Of a stretch of 13,079 nt of DNA, positions 1 to 6,955 are shown piece by piece. A program made the translations under genes and the position numbers. The notes under the pieces were generated by a model. The model was not told the DNA's origin. It did no database searches and worked only from the letters and a program-made list of their open reading frames with translations. This DNA is from Tannerella sp. (GTDB taxonomy: Bacteria > Bacteroidota > Bacteroidia > Bacteroidales > Tannerellaceae), in the NCBI GenBank assembly GCA_031269635.1, contig JAISYY010000149.1, positions 1 through 13,079 of the forward strand, in the 5' to 3' direction. How positions within the stretch are numbered: the stretch's first letter is position 1; every line of letters begins with the position of its first letter.

Positions 1-1
1 T

Positions 2-109
2 AACTGTACCAACACACGCGCTTGCGAAATGGAATGTCCGAAAGAAATCTCGGTAACCAATATCGCCCGTTTGAACCGCGAATTTCTTTCCGCTAAATTG
101 AAAGATTAA
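2..109 (+). CDS. frdB: Fumarate reductase / succinate dehydrogenase iron-sulfur subunit, C-terminal end (partial)
   Basis: Only the last 35 codons are in the window; the gene enters from the left edge and stops with TAA at 107-109. The visible peptide contains CTNTRACEMECPKEIS, followed by IARLNREF. This matches the end of the iron-sulfur subunit of Bacteroidota fumarate reductase/succinate dehydrogenase, where the final cysteines of the C-terminal ferredoxin-like domain (C-x-x-x-CP pattern) bind an Fe-S cluster. The subunit passes electrons between the membrane cytochrome b and the flavoprotein on the cytoplasmic side of the inner membrane, in anaerobic fumarate respiration. By family knowledge it is the last gene of a frdCAB/sdhCAB operon, and the terminator just downstream fits that. 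Direction of the reaction (frdB or sdhB) cannot be told from this fragment. Confidence 0.85.
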   Translation, partial: NCTNTRACEMECPKEISVTNIARLNREFLSAKLKD

Positions 110-132
110 CCGGGATAATTTTCTCACAAGAG

Positions 133-170
133 ACATAAAGGCCGTACGAAAAGTAGGGCCTTTTATGTTT
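133..170 (+). terminator. Rho-independent terminator after frdB
   Basis: The arm ACATAAAGGCC (133-143) pairs with GGCCTTTTATGT (157-168), with one bulged T. Inside it TAC/GTA can extend the stem around a GAAAA loop. A T-rich run continues through about 172. The hairpin lies 24 nt after the frdB stop codon, which fits the end of that operon. Confidence 0.7.
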
Positions 171-379
171 TTATGCACCGCAGTAACCGTGGAAATACGA
201 GTTTGTGATTGACCGGGAGACTGGAAAAACAGGCTTCCGACAGAACCGACTCAAGTGTTAAAAAACAAATCAAAGCAGTAATTTTTACACTTATTTTGCA
301 CATCAGATATGATTTAAAAAAAGAGTAACCTTTTTTTACTTTATGCATCTTTTCATTTAACATTATTTATTCGTAATCC
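171..379. other. Gene-free spacer between the frd terminator and the small-RNA promoter
   Basis: I see no credible gene here. The only open frame (minus strand, 66 codons) has low-complexity composition and no recognisable start context. A weak A/T hairpin (AAAAAAAG at 316-323 against CTTTTTTT at 330-337) is present but has no GC core, so I give it no function. Confidence 0.5.
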
Positions 380-411
380 TTTGTGTAGTTACGGATAGGG
401 CCGTACCTTTG
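380..411 (+). promoter_or_regulatory. Bacteroidota housekeeping promoter for the candidate small RNA
   Basis: TTTG at 380-383 is followed after 20 nt by TACCTTTG at 404-411. This matches the Bacteroides primary-sigma consensus (-33 TTTG, -7 TAnnTTTG) at all specified positions and in spacing. Transcription should begin near 415-416, which is exactly where the first helix of the downstream RNA begins. Confidence 0.65.
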
Positions 412-415
412 TCCC

Positions 416-613
416 GTGGTTTTTTCATAATAGTATTAGATTTAAGGTTAACAAAATTGATTATGGGTTGTCGTGAGACAACCTTTAATTGTATTTACGG
501 ATCTCCCTAAAAACCATACAAACAAAATATAAAACGCTCTGCACCCTACACCCGTCCCTATAGCCCTGTTGGGGTTCTGTTCCCCGGGAACTGTTATAGT
601 TTGTTTATTTTTT
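416..613 (+). ncRNA. Candidate structured small RNA (~200 nt), possibly of the Bacteroidales-1/6S class
   Basis: No protein gene fits this stretch, yet it has a promoter at the 5' side, a terminator at the 3' side and compatible internal helices. P1 pairs GTGGTTTTT (416-424) with AAAAACCAT (509-517), with one G-U. P2 pairs CATAAT (426-431) with ATTATG (460-465). P3 is a 7-bp stem GGTTGTC/GACAACC (466-472 with 477-483) closed by the GNRA-type tetraloop GTGA. P4 pairs ACAAAC (518-523) with GTTTGT (599-604) and stacks directly on P1. The last hairpin (558-599) is GC-rich and precedes a T run. Length and promoter/terminator boundaries resemble the Bacteroidales-1 RNA motif, reported as a 6S RNA homologue, but I cannot confirm membership by eye. 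The RNA ends within the last codon of the convergent rsmD gene. Confidence 0.5.
558..613 (+). terminator. Terminator hairpin at the 3' end of the candidate small RNA
   Basis: CTATA (558-562) pairs with TATAG (595-599). Inside, CCC (564-566) and GGGG (571-574) pair with CCCC (582-585) and GGG (586-588) across a TGTT bulge, giving about 7 G-C pairs around a TTCTGTT loop. The following T-rich tract runs from 600 to 613. On the opposite strand the hairpin is not followed by a T run, so it serves the rightward transcript. Confidence 0.6.
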
Positions 614-1151
614 ATCTCTTAATAAAAATACTGAAATTCACGGAGCCATAAACACGGCGCTGGTTGAAAAAGGGGATGGCGGAAAAATCATTGACTTTGG
701 AATGTTCCATTACAAAGATGCCTCCTTCGCGCAGGATGTTTTTTTCCATAACGATACGCGGAATATCCGGCAACGAACTTAAGGCATACGGCGGATCGGC
801 AAATATGAGATCAAATGAATGTTCTTTAGCGGTATTCAGAAAACGCAGTGCATCGCCCCGGACAAAAGAAAAGGTATCCGTTTTCAACTCTTTCGCTACC
901 TTAACGATAAATTCGACATGGCTCCTGTCCTGTTCCACGGCTATCACCGAACGGCAACCCCGCGAGAGCATTTCAAACGAGATACTTCCCGTACCGGCAA
1001 ATAAATCGAGGGCATCGACCCTTTCCCAGCAAATCAGGTTATTCAGTACATTAAACAGATTCTCTTTTGCAAAATCCGTCGTGGGGCGGGCTTTAAATGA
1101 CGAAGGGATCTGAAACCTGCGACGGCCGTATATACCGCTTATAATCCGCAT
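612..1151 (-). CDS. rsmD: 16S rRNA (guanine966-N2)-methyltransferase RsmD
   Basis: This cytoplasmic enzyme methylates N2 of G966 in 16S rRNA, using S-adenosylmethionine, during small-subunit assembly. The 179-aa protein starts with MRIISGIYGRR and shows the family signature RPTTDFAKENLFN (residues 22-34). The SAM-binding motif I is DLFAGTGS (49-56), an acidic residue in AVEQD (71-75) lies at the end of the second strand, and the catalytic motif IV is DPPY (119-122), typical of N2-guanine/N6-adenine methyltransferases. Length is normal for RsmD. Its start codon overlaps the end of the upstream DUF3822-like gene by 13 nt, suggesting translational coupling. Its stop codon coincides with the T run of the convergent small-RNA terminator. 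Identification is firm from motifs and from the gene pair, which is commonly seen in Bacteroidota. Confidence 0.95.
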   Translation of the reverse strand: MRIISGIYGRRRFQIPSSFKARPTTDFAKENLFNVLNNLICWERVDALDLFAGTGSISFEMLSRGCRSVIAVEQDRSHVEFIVKVAKELKTDTFSFVRGDALRFLNTAKEHSFDLIFADPPYALSSLPDIPRIVMEKNILREGGIFVMEHSKVNDFSAIPFFNQRRVYGSVNFSIFIKR

Positions 1152-1966
1152 TCCATCAAAGTTTTTACATCCATATACACATCCTGGTCGAGCGATGTCC
1201 TGTACTTTTCCATTTTAGGGGACAGGAAACCAACCTGTGCCATATAATTTTTGATGACCGGCATAATCTTCCGGCACAAGTGTTTGTCGCCACAAATATA
1301 AATATAATCTTCAAACTGGTTCACCGAAAGTTGTTTACAAACATACATGATAAAATAGATTATATCATTTTCGGTTTCGTGACAGAACGAGTTTATGAAC
1401 AGTATTTCACCGCGTTCAAAGCATACGATGTCCAACACGGCATCATGCACGACGGCGTATATCTGTTTTGGATAGCAGGCAAGGCTCGTTTTCCGCCACA
1501 GCAGCAGCAGGGGAGACAAGGAATGAATAAACTGGGGATTGATGAGGGAACGTATCATAAATTCATACACCTCGCTGTCTATGCCGAACAATAACGATGA
1601 GCCGATCGGTTTCAGCGGCTGGAACAGCACTCTCCGGTTCCTGTCCGTCCGGAAACAGAAAGAAAACAGCAAGTCTTTATCTTTTTCGGAAAAAACACTG
1701 TCGGGCGCCAGTGTATATTTTTCCGTTACGCAAATCACATGCAGGGAATCATATACGTATGACAGAGATTCATTGTCGAAAAAGATTTCTTTCAGCGACT
1801 GAACAAGCGGTATGTTCCTGTCTAACAGTACCGTTTCGGCAAAGAAACTGTCTGCTTCCGACGGGATATAGCCGGAAAAAGAAAGTCCACCCGGCCACAG
1901 CCGGATGGATGCATTATATTTTTCCGAATTATCTACATTCAGCGTGTCGGGAACACGTATTATCAT
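1139..1966 (-). CDS. DUF3822-like family protein
   Basis: This 275-aa protein resembles the DUF3822 family, a Bacteroidota-specific group of unknown function usually found directly upstream of rsmD. The N-terminal half includes LWPGGLSFSGYI and repeated F/Y-rich strands. The second half contains VHDAVLDIVCFERGEILF followed by an acidic, aromatic helix and YIYICGD, an alternation of strands and helices that suggests a repeated alpha/beta (possibly actin-like-fold) architecture; that fold assignment is inference. There is no signal peptide or membrane segment, so it should be cytoplasmic. It lies 10 nt downstream of the preceding membrane-protein gene and overlaps rsmD by 13 nt, so the three genes probably form one transcript. 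A role linked to ribosome assembly would be guilt by association only. Confidence 0.8.
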   Translation of the reverse strand: MIIRVPDTLNVDNSEKYNASIRLWPGGLSFSGYIPSEADSFFAETVLLDRNIPLVQSLKEIFFDNESLSYVYDSLHVICVTEKYTLAPDSVFSEKDKDLLFSFCFRTDRNRRVLFQPLKPIGSSLLFGIDSEVYEFMIRSLINPQFIHSLSPLLLLWRKTSLACYPKQIYAVVHDAVLDIVCFERGEILFINSFCHETENDIIYFIMYVCKQLSVNQFEDYIYICGDKHLCRKIMPVIKNYMAQVGFLSPKMEKYRTSLDQDVYMDVKTLMECGL

Positions 1967-1976
1967 GATAACATTC

Positions 1977-2612
1977 CTAAAATTGTTCCCAGTTTCCGGC
2001 GTTATTGTTGATTTCCGTAACAGAACCTACGCGAAGTCCGCGATAACGGTCCAATTTCGCTGCCTTATCTTTAAGGTTAAAAAGCAACTGCTTATCAAGG
2101 TCGCCAAGATATACGTCATAAAGGACGCCACATTCGAATACGGGAACCGTATAACCGGATGTAGAACTCAATGTAGCCGTATCAAGCTGGAACGTATGAT
2201 TTTCAAATCCCGGCACTTTGCCGATCGCTGCAACATCATAACCCCGCCCGAGAAGCGTGTCTTTCGCAACCACCCAGGTCGTATCACGCCGGATGATACC
2301 CTTTTTAACGGCTTCCTGCTCCGTCATTCCGCTTTTGAGTTGTTCGTCCGTCAATTCACCTTCCTTGATCAGGAAAGGAATTTTTGTTTCATTGAGGAAC
2401 TTCTGCAGCGTTTCAAAATTAGCCGCATAAATACCATTTGCATTTTTATACCCGATTTGGGCATTGCGTATCTCGATCAAACGATTTGAGATGGCCTTCT
2501 CTCTGACTTTCTGCTGTTTTTCAAAGTGAATAGGCGTCATAATACTCTGTATGCACAAGTAAACAAGAGCTACAATAGCTACTACCAGTAAGATTCTAAG
2601 TACGAGTTTCAT
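1977..2612 (-). CDS. Small single-pass membrane protein, conserved Bacteroidales hypothetical
   Basis: I chose the start at 2612 (MKLVLRILLVVAIV, 211 aa). The frame stays open to 2723, but the extra 37 codons are Ile/Lys/Phe-rich, cross the promoter region, and would overlap the divergent helicase gene. Residues 4-24 form one transmembrane helix; the remaining ~185 residues should lie outside the cytoplasm. Just after the membrane segment comes a charged helix and RNAQIGYKNANGIYAANF, which resembles the region after the hydrophobic helix in pseudopilins (RTAQ-x-Y-x-x-x-x-G-x-Y). No prepilin-peptidase cleavage motif is visible before the helix, so this is only a resemblance. It is the first gene of the unit leading to rsmD. 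Function is unknown; I recognise it only as a conserved Bacteroidales-type protein. Confidence 0.75.
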   Translation of the reverse strand: MKLVLRILLVVAIVALVYLCIQSIMTPIHFEKQQKVREKAISNRLIEIRNAQIGYKNANGIYAANFETLQKFLNETKIPFLIKEGELTDEQLKSGMTEQEAVKKGIIRRDTTWVVAKDTLLGRGYDVAAIGKVPGFENHTFQLDTATLSSTSGYTVPVFECGVLYDVYLGDLDKQLLFNLKDKAAKLDRYRGLRVGSVTEINNNAGNWEQF

Positions 2613-2650
2613 AATGATTTCATATTGTTTTTTTAATTTAATTCGTCCTG

Positions 2651-2658
2651 CAAATATA
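2651..2658 (-). promoter_or_regulatory. Promoter -7 element for the membrane protein-DUF3822-rsmD operon
   Basis: Read on the minus strand the element is TATATTTG, an exact TAnnTTTG match, 38 nt upstream of the ATG at 2612. No clear TTTG is seen at the -33 position. The 100-base divergent spacer is very A/T-rich. On the plus strand TACCTTTA (2679-2686), one base off consensus, could serve the helicase gene. Confidence 0.45.
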
Positions 2659-2712
2659 AAAAAGAATATTTTAATAATTACCTTTATCGCCAAAATATTT
2701 TCATTTTTTTTT

Positions 2713-4134
2713 ATGATAGACAATTTTGCGCTAAAAAAGATACTTTCTTTCTTCCCTTTTGAACCGACTTCCGAACAGGCTTCCGCCCTGCAAACGTTGT
2801 CCGGATTCCTTGTTTCAGGCAGTCAGAACGGGATTTTACTCCTGAAAGGATATGCGGGAACAGGCAAGACGACCCTGCTCGGCGCAACCGTAAAGATGAT
2901 GGACTTGCTAAAACAAAAAACGATCCTTATGGCTCCTACCGGCAGAGCCGCTAAAGTTTTTTCGGAATATGCATCCCACAGCGCATTTACCATACATAAA
3001 AAGATATACCGCCAAAAAAGTTTTTCCAACGATTTTTCCGGCTTTACTCTTTTGGACAATCTTCATAAGGATACGGTTTTTATCGTCGACGAGGCTTCCA
3101 TGATATCGAACGAAAACACCGGAAACGCCGTCTTCGGAAGCGGATGCCTGCTTGATGATCTTATACATTATATATATAGCGGCGAAAATTGCAGGCTGAT
3201 ACTTATGGGAGACTCCGCACAACTTCCCCCGGTGTCCCTCACTTACAGCCCGGCCCTGAACGCCGGATACCTTCAACGCTACAACCTGCATGTCACCGAA
3301 ATACAACTCACACAGGTCGTCCGCCAACAAGACGGTTCGGGCATACTCTTCAACGCTACAAACATACGGGAAGCGCTACGTAACGGCAATATCGGCACTT
3401 ACCCCAAAATCACGGCGGATCGTTTCACCGACATAAAAAAAATCAGCGGCAGCGAACTGATAGAAGAAATATCATCGGCTTACAGTCGCGACGGCGTTGA
3501 TGATACGATGATTATATGCCGCTCGAACAAAAATGCCAACCTATATAATAATGGTGTCAGGAACCGGATTCTGTTCCGCGAAGAAGAAATTTCGGCGGGC
3601 GATCGCCTGATGGTTGTCAAAAACAACTATTTCTGGAGCAAAGAATACGAGGATCACGACTTTATTGCAAACGGCGAGATCGTACAGGTACTGCGTGTGA
3701 GGCGTACGGAAGAGATGCACGGCTTCCGTTTTTGCAATGTTTTGGTGCGTTTCGACGATTATGACATGGAAATGGAACTGAAAATCCTGTTAGACACGCT
3801 TCAAAGCCAGGCTCCGGCGTTGACCAAAGAATTAAGCGACAAACTGTTTCTGTCTGTAGCCGAAGATTACGCGGACATACGCACCAAATCCGAACGCATG
3901 AAAAAAATTAAAGAGGATCTTTATTTCAACGCCGTACAGGTGAAATATGCATACGCCGTCACATGCCACAAGGCGCAGGGCGGACAATGGAGCAATGTCT
4001 TCCTCGACGCAGGATACGTGACGGAAGATATGTTGGGCGAAGATTTCTTCCGATGGCTCTACACCGCTTTCACACGCGCCACAAAACGTCTTTATTTAGT
4101 CAACTGGAGATTGGGAGAAAACAATTATGATTAA
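2713..4134 (+). CDS. ATP-dependent DNA helicase, SF1B RecD2/Pif1/Dda-like
   Basis: The 473-aa protein is an ATP-driven 5'-3' DNA helicase of superfamily 1B by motif content. Visible motifs: Walker A GYAGTGKTT (46-54), motif Ia APTGRAAKVF (74-83), Walker B VDEASM (125-130), motif III GDSAQLPPV (166-174), motif V TCHKAQGGQW (417-426), and motif VI YTAFTRATKRLYLV (about 450-463). The long N-terminal HhH region of full-length RecD2 is absent, so this is the short form common in Bacteroidota, often annotated as exonuclease V alpha or RecD-like. I chose the start at 2713 (MIDNFALKKIL); an in-frame ATG 33 codons upstream would run through the divergent promoter region. No recB/recC partner is adjacent, so it probably acts alone in repair or replication restart; that role is inference. 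Confidence 0.9.
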   Translation: MIDNFALKKILSFFPFEPTSEQASALQTLSGFLVSGSQNGILLLKGYAGTGKTTLLGATVKMMDLLKQKTILMAPTGRAAKVFSEYASHSAFTIHKKIYRQKSFSNDFSGFTLLDNLHKDTVFIVDEASMISNENTGNAVFGSGCLLDDLIHYIYSGENCRLILMGDSAQLPPVSLTYSPALNAGYLQRYNLHVTEIQLTQVVRQQDGSGILFNATNIREALRNGNIGTYPKITADRFTDIKKISGSELIEEISSAYSRDGVDDTMIICRSNKNANLYNNGVRNRILFREEEISAGDRLMVVKNNYFWSKEYEDHDFIANGEIVQVLRVRRTEEMHGFRFCNVLVRFDDYDMEMELKILLDTLQSQAPALTKELSDKLFLSVAEDYADIRTKSERMKKIKEDLYFNAVQVKYAYAVTCHKAQGGQWSNVFLDAGYVTEDMLGEDFFRWLYTAFTRATKRLYLVNWRLGENNYD

Positions 4135-4171
4135 ATTTCCCGTTTATTTCGTTTTTAATGAAAATATGTCA

Positions 4172-4179
4172 TATCTTTG
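4172..4179 (+). promoter_or_regulatory. Promoter -7 element for the 4226 gene-rsmI unit
   Basis: TATCTTTG is an exact match to TAnnTTTG, 46 nt upstream of the ATG at 4226. TTTC at 4147-4150 sits near the expected -33 position but is one base off consensus. No terminator hairpin is visible between the helicase stop and this element, so read-through from the helicase is possible. Confidence 0.5.
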
Positions 4180-4225
4180 CGGTACATGATATTTTACTTG
4201 TATTACTTCAGAATATGACAGGAAT

Positions 4226-5365
4226 ATGGCGAATAATGACAGACTAAAACAAATAATATCCGATATCGGGTTACTAAGCGATTTAACGGATAGTATGAAA
4301 GATTCGGAAATATATCCCGTATCTTTTTTCAGTCAGGCGTTTGATCTGATGCAAAAGATTCAAAGCGATTTCCATACGCTCGAAGCGGATCAGGTTGAGA
4401 TGTTTGCTTCGCAGATGAAGAAACATGAGGCTTTAATATTATCCATACACCGGCAAATGCGGAATATCGGAGAGAATAACGGCGAGAAAAAATTTCAGGA
4501 TGAGACTCTCGAACAAAAAACGCCGCCGGTGGCGACAACCGGCGCGTCCGCCCCGGTAACAGGGCAACGACCCGGTGGTGTAACGGTGACGGAAAAGGAA
4601 AACGTCGCCGGGCAGAATAATGATGCGCCGAAAAAAATCCCTTTCCTGAACCGCTTGAATATACTTAAGGATAATGCCGCGAAGGAGACGGAGAAGCCTC
4701 ATAACGAAACGTTATACGATGCGCCGCCCGAAACGGAAACACCGCCCGTGAAGCAGATGCATGACGTACCCGGAAAGCCGGTAAACAGCATCATGGATGA
4801 TTCGGCCGAATTGCCTGCAGACAGGCCGCCGACGGCAAAGAGGCCAATAAGACCTGTGCCAACGGCCGAAAGGATGGCGGCGCAGAATCCTGAAAGGGGG
4901 GTGTCCGCAACATTCAGACCTTCGAGGCCGACCGTCTCGGAAGCGGAAAAATCAACGATTACAATACCCACGACGGCGAAAGAAAACGCTGCATGGACGC
5001 CGGTGTGGCCGCCGGCCGGTAAGGGAATGGCCGGAGTGCAAAAAACGGCGGAACCCCAAACTCAAAATGTCTCCGCCTCTGCCGGTGTTCCGCCGGAACG
5101 AAGCGCCGCTCCGTCCCTGAACGATGCGATAGAGAAAAGAATATTATCAGACCTGCGCAGAGCGTTCAATGTGAACGACCGCTTCCGTTATCGTCGTGAG
5201 TTGTTCGGGGGAAACGAGGAAATTATGAACAAAGTAATTGTAATCCTTAACAGTAAGGAATCTTACAAAGATTCTATCCGGTTTCTGGAAGAAAAGTTAC
5301 ACTGGGATTTCAGCAATCCCATCGTTAAGGATTTTATTAAAGTATTAGAGATAAGATTTTTGTAA
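4226..5365 (+). CDS. Uncharacterised Bacteroidota protein: conserved helical ends with a Pro/Ala/Thr-rich linker
   Basis: I do not recognise a characterised function. The 379-aa protein has three parts. Residues 1-85 are predicted helical with no signal peptide. Residues about 90-290 are low-complexity, rich in Pro, Ala, Thr and charged residues, and probably disordered. Residues 296-379 form a compact conserved-looking domain containing LRRAFNVNDRFRYRRELFGG and a C-terminal helix ending IKVLEIRFL. I recall this C-terminal segment (NDRF-x-[FY]-RRELFGG) in other Bacteroidales proteins, also of unknown function. A weak AGGA lies just before the start. Only 4 nt separate its stop from the rsmI start, so the two genes are very probably co-transcribed. 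Cytoplasmic location is likely. Confidence 0.8.
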   Translation: MANNDRLKQIISDIGLLSDLTDSMKDSEIYPVSFFSQAFDLMQKIQSDFHTLEADQVEMFASQMKKHEALILSIHRQMRNIGENNGEKKFQDETLEQKTPPVATTGASAPVTGQRPGGVTVTEKENVAGQNNDAPKKIPFLNRLNILKDNAAKETEKPHNETLYDAPPETETPPVKQMHDVPGKPVNSIMDDSAELPADRPPTAKRPIRPVPTAERMAAQNPERGVSATFRPSRPTVSEAEKSTITIPTTAKENAAWTPVWPPAGKGMAGVQKTAEPQTQNVSASAGVPPERSAAPSLNDAIEKRILSDLRRAFNVNDRFRYRRELFGGNEEIMNKVIVILNSKESYKDSIRFLEEKLHWDFSNPIVKDFIKVLEIRFL

Positions 5366-5369
5366 TATA

Positions 5370-6053
5370 ATGGCAAAACTTTTTGTTGTCCCGACACCGG
5401 TAGGAAACCTCGAAGATATTACATTCAGGGCTATCCGTACACTGAAAGAAGCCGACTTGATTCTGGCTGAAGATACGCGGACGACAAGCGTTTTACTGAA
5501 ACATTACGAAATACGGAACCGGCTGCAGTCGCATCATAAGTTCAACGAACACAAAACGGCCGAACAGATCGCGGAGCGTATCAAAGCCGGAGAAAATGTT
5601 GCACTGGTCTCGGATGCCGGAACGCCGGGCATTTCGGATCCCGGTTTTTTACTCGTACGCGAATGTGTACAAAAAAGTATTGAAGTGGAATGTCTCCCCG
5701 GAGCAACGGCTTTCGTTCCGGCATTAGTCGTATCCGGATTACCGAACGACAGGTTTTGTTTCGAAGGATTCCTTCCTGTAAAAAAAGGCCGCCGGACGCG
5801 TCTCCTTGAGATCGCGGAGGAAGAACGGACGACAATCATCTACGAGTCGCCGTTCAGACTGGTTAAAACGCTCGTTCAGCTATCCGGTGTATGTGGCAAA
5901 GACCGTCCCGTTTCCGTTTCCCGTGAGATATCAAAACACTTTGAAGAAACGATACACGGCAGTCTCGAATATGCAACAAACTATTTTTCGACAAAGGAAC
6001 CGAGGGGTGAATTTGTTATAATACTCGGAGGCCGGGAACGTCGGAGAATGTAA
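5370..6053 (+). CDS. rsmI: 16S rRNA (cytidine1402-2'-O)-methyltransferase RsmI
   Basis: The enzyme uses S-adenosylmethionine to methylate the 2'-OH of C1402 in the 16S rRNA decoding site. It belongs to the tetrapyrrole-methylase fold. Motifs: PTPVGNLEDIT (8-18), LAEDTRTT (32-39), SDAGTPGISDPG (81-92), LPGATA (109-114), YESPFRL (158-164) and SREISKHFEE (184-193), followed by the C-terminal strand GEFVIILGG. At 227 aa it lacks the extra C-terminal region of the ~286-aa E. coli enzyme, which is usual for Bacteroidota. It is the second gene of a two-gene unit with the 4226 gene, 4 nt downstream. Assignment is secure. Confidence 0.95.
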   Translation: MAKLFVVPTPVGNLEDITFRAIRTLKEADLILAEDTRTTSVLLKHYEIRNRLQSHHKFNEHKTAEQIAERIKAGENVALVSDAGTPGISDPGFLLVRECVQKSIEVECLPGATAFVPALVVSGLPNDRFCFEGFLPVKKGRRTRLLEIAEEERTTIIYESPFRLVKTLVQLSGVCGKDRPVSVSREISKHFEETIHGSLEYATNYFSTKEPRGEFVIILGGRERRRM

Positions 6054-6088
6054 TAAAAAAAATTGAACCATTTAATAAAAAAACAGTT

Positions 6089-6955
6089 ATGAAAAAAGTG
6101 ATAGCAGTATGTACATGTATCATCGTGTTTACGTCATGTGCGGAATATTCTTCCGAGCATAAAAAAATGAAAGAAGAAAATGATTCGTTGAAACTTTATA
6201 TCAAGAAAAGTGAAGTGGAAATGGACAATATGTTAAGTATTTTGAATGCGATCGAAGATGATATCAAATCCATACGGGATACCGAGAAATTTTTCGACTT
6301 GCAGAATGATGCGGAACTTACCGGATCAAAACGCGAACAGATGAAAAACAATATGAAGGTGATCGCGGAGACGCTGAAACGAAACAGGCAGAAACTGTCG
6401 GAACTTCAGGGAAAATTAGACGCGAGCCATCTTCGCTCTTCCGCATTGCAGAAAACGATTGACCGTCTGTCGAACGATATTACTGAAAAAACGGGACTGA
6501 TCGCGAAACTGCAAAACGATTTAGCGCGTAAAAATTTGCAAATAACACAGTTGTCCGAACAGGTAGAAGGGCTTCACTCGGATATCCGGACGCTCAAAGA
6601 TGTTAACGAAAGCCAGAACGTACGCATCGACAGCCAGGACAAAGCCATGCACACCGTATATTACTGTTTCGGGACAAAAAAGGAACTGAAAGAGCAGAAT
6701 ATCCTTTCCGGAGGCGGACTGTTCGCCAAATCAAAAGCTTTACAGGGAGATTTCAACAAGGATTATTTCATCGTCATTGACAAACGCCAGGTCACCGCCA
6801 TACCGCTCTATGCGTCAAAAGCAAAGATAAAGACCAATCATCCCCAGGAATCATATAATTTTTTCAAAGATCCCGAAGGAAATCTTACACTGGAAATAGA
6901 AGATCCCGAAAAATTCTGGAGCTTAAGCATCTATCTGGTTATCGAAGTAGGATGA
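6089..6955 (+). CDS. Coiled-coil lipoprotein, Cbp1 (collagen-binding adhesin)-like family
   Basis: The 288-aa protein has a lipoprotein signal peptide (MKKVIAVCTCIIVFTSC) with lipobox FTSC and lipidated Cys17, so it should be anchored in the outer or inner membrane facing the periplasm or surface. Residues about 22-185 form a long heptad-rich coiled coil. The C-terminal ~100 residues form a globular domain with YYCFGTKKELKEQNILSGGG and the ending YLVIEVG. Overall this matches the family annotated as Cbp1 collagen-binding adhesin after a Bacteroides fragilis protein; the adhesion role here is inherited from that name and not shown by the sequence. It starts 35 nt after rsmI in an A/T-rich spacer. 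Its last 33 bp overlap the end of the convergent metallopeptidase gene. Confidence 0.8.
   Translation: MKKVIAVCTCIIVFTSCAEYSSEHKKMKEENDSLKLYIKKSEVEMDNMLSILNAIEDDIKSIRDTEKFFDLQNDAELTGSKREQMKNNMKVIAETLKRNRQKLSELQGKLDASHLRSSALQKTIDRLSNDITEKTGLIAKLQNDLARKNLQITQLSEQVEGLHSDIRTLKDVNESQNVRIDSQDKAMHTVYYCFGTKKELKEQNILSGGGLFAKSKALQGDFNKDYFIVIDKRQVTAIPLYASKAKIKTNHPQESYNFFKDPEGNLTLEIEDPEKFWSLSIYLVIEVG

Noticed and set aside
316..337. A/T-only hairpin AAAAAAAG/CTTTTTTT
   Set aside because: Such pairs are expected by chance in A/T-rich spacers; there is no GC core and no neighbouring gene end to serve as a terminator.
163..363. 66-codon minus-strand open frame after the frdB terminator
   Set aside because: No recognisable domain, overlaps the terminator T run, lies in A/T-rich intergenic sequence, and no promoter was found on that strand.
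1905..2489. 194-codon plus-strand open frame opposite the DUF3822-like and membrane-protein genes
   Set aside because: It spans two real genes on the other strand, has no family features, and begins inside a coding region with no promoter.
2613..2723. 37-codon N-terminal extension of the leftward membrane protein
   Set aside because: It would read through the A/T-rich divergent promoter region and overlap the helicase start. The start at 2612 gives a standard membrane-anchor N-terminus.
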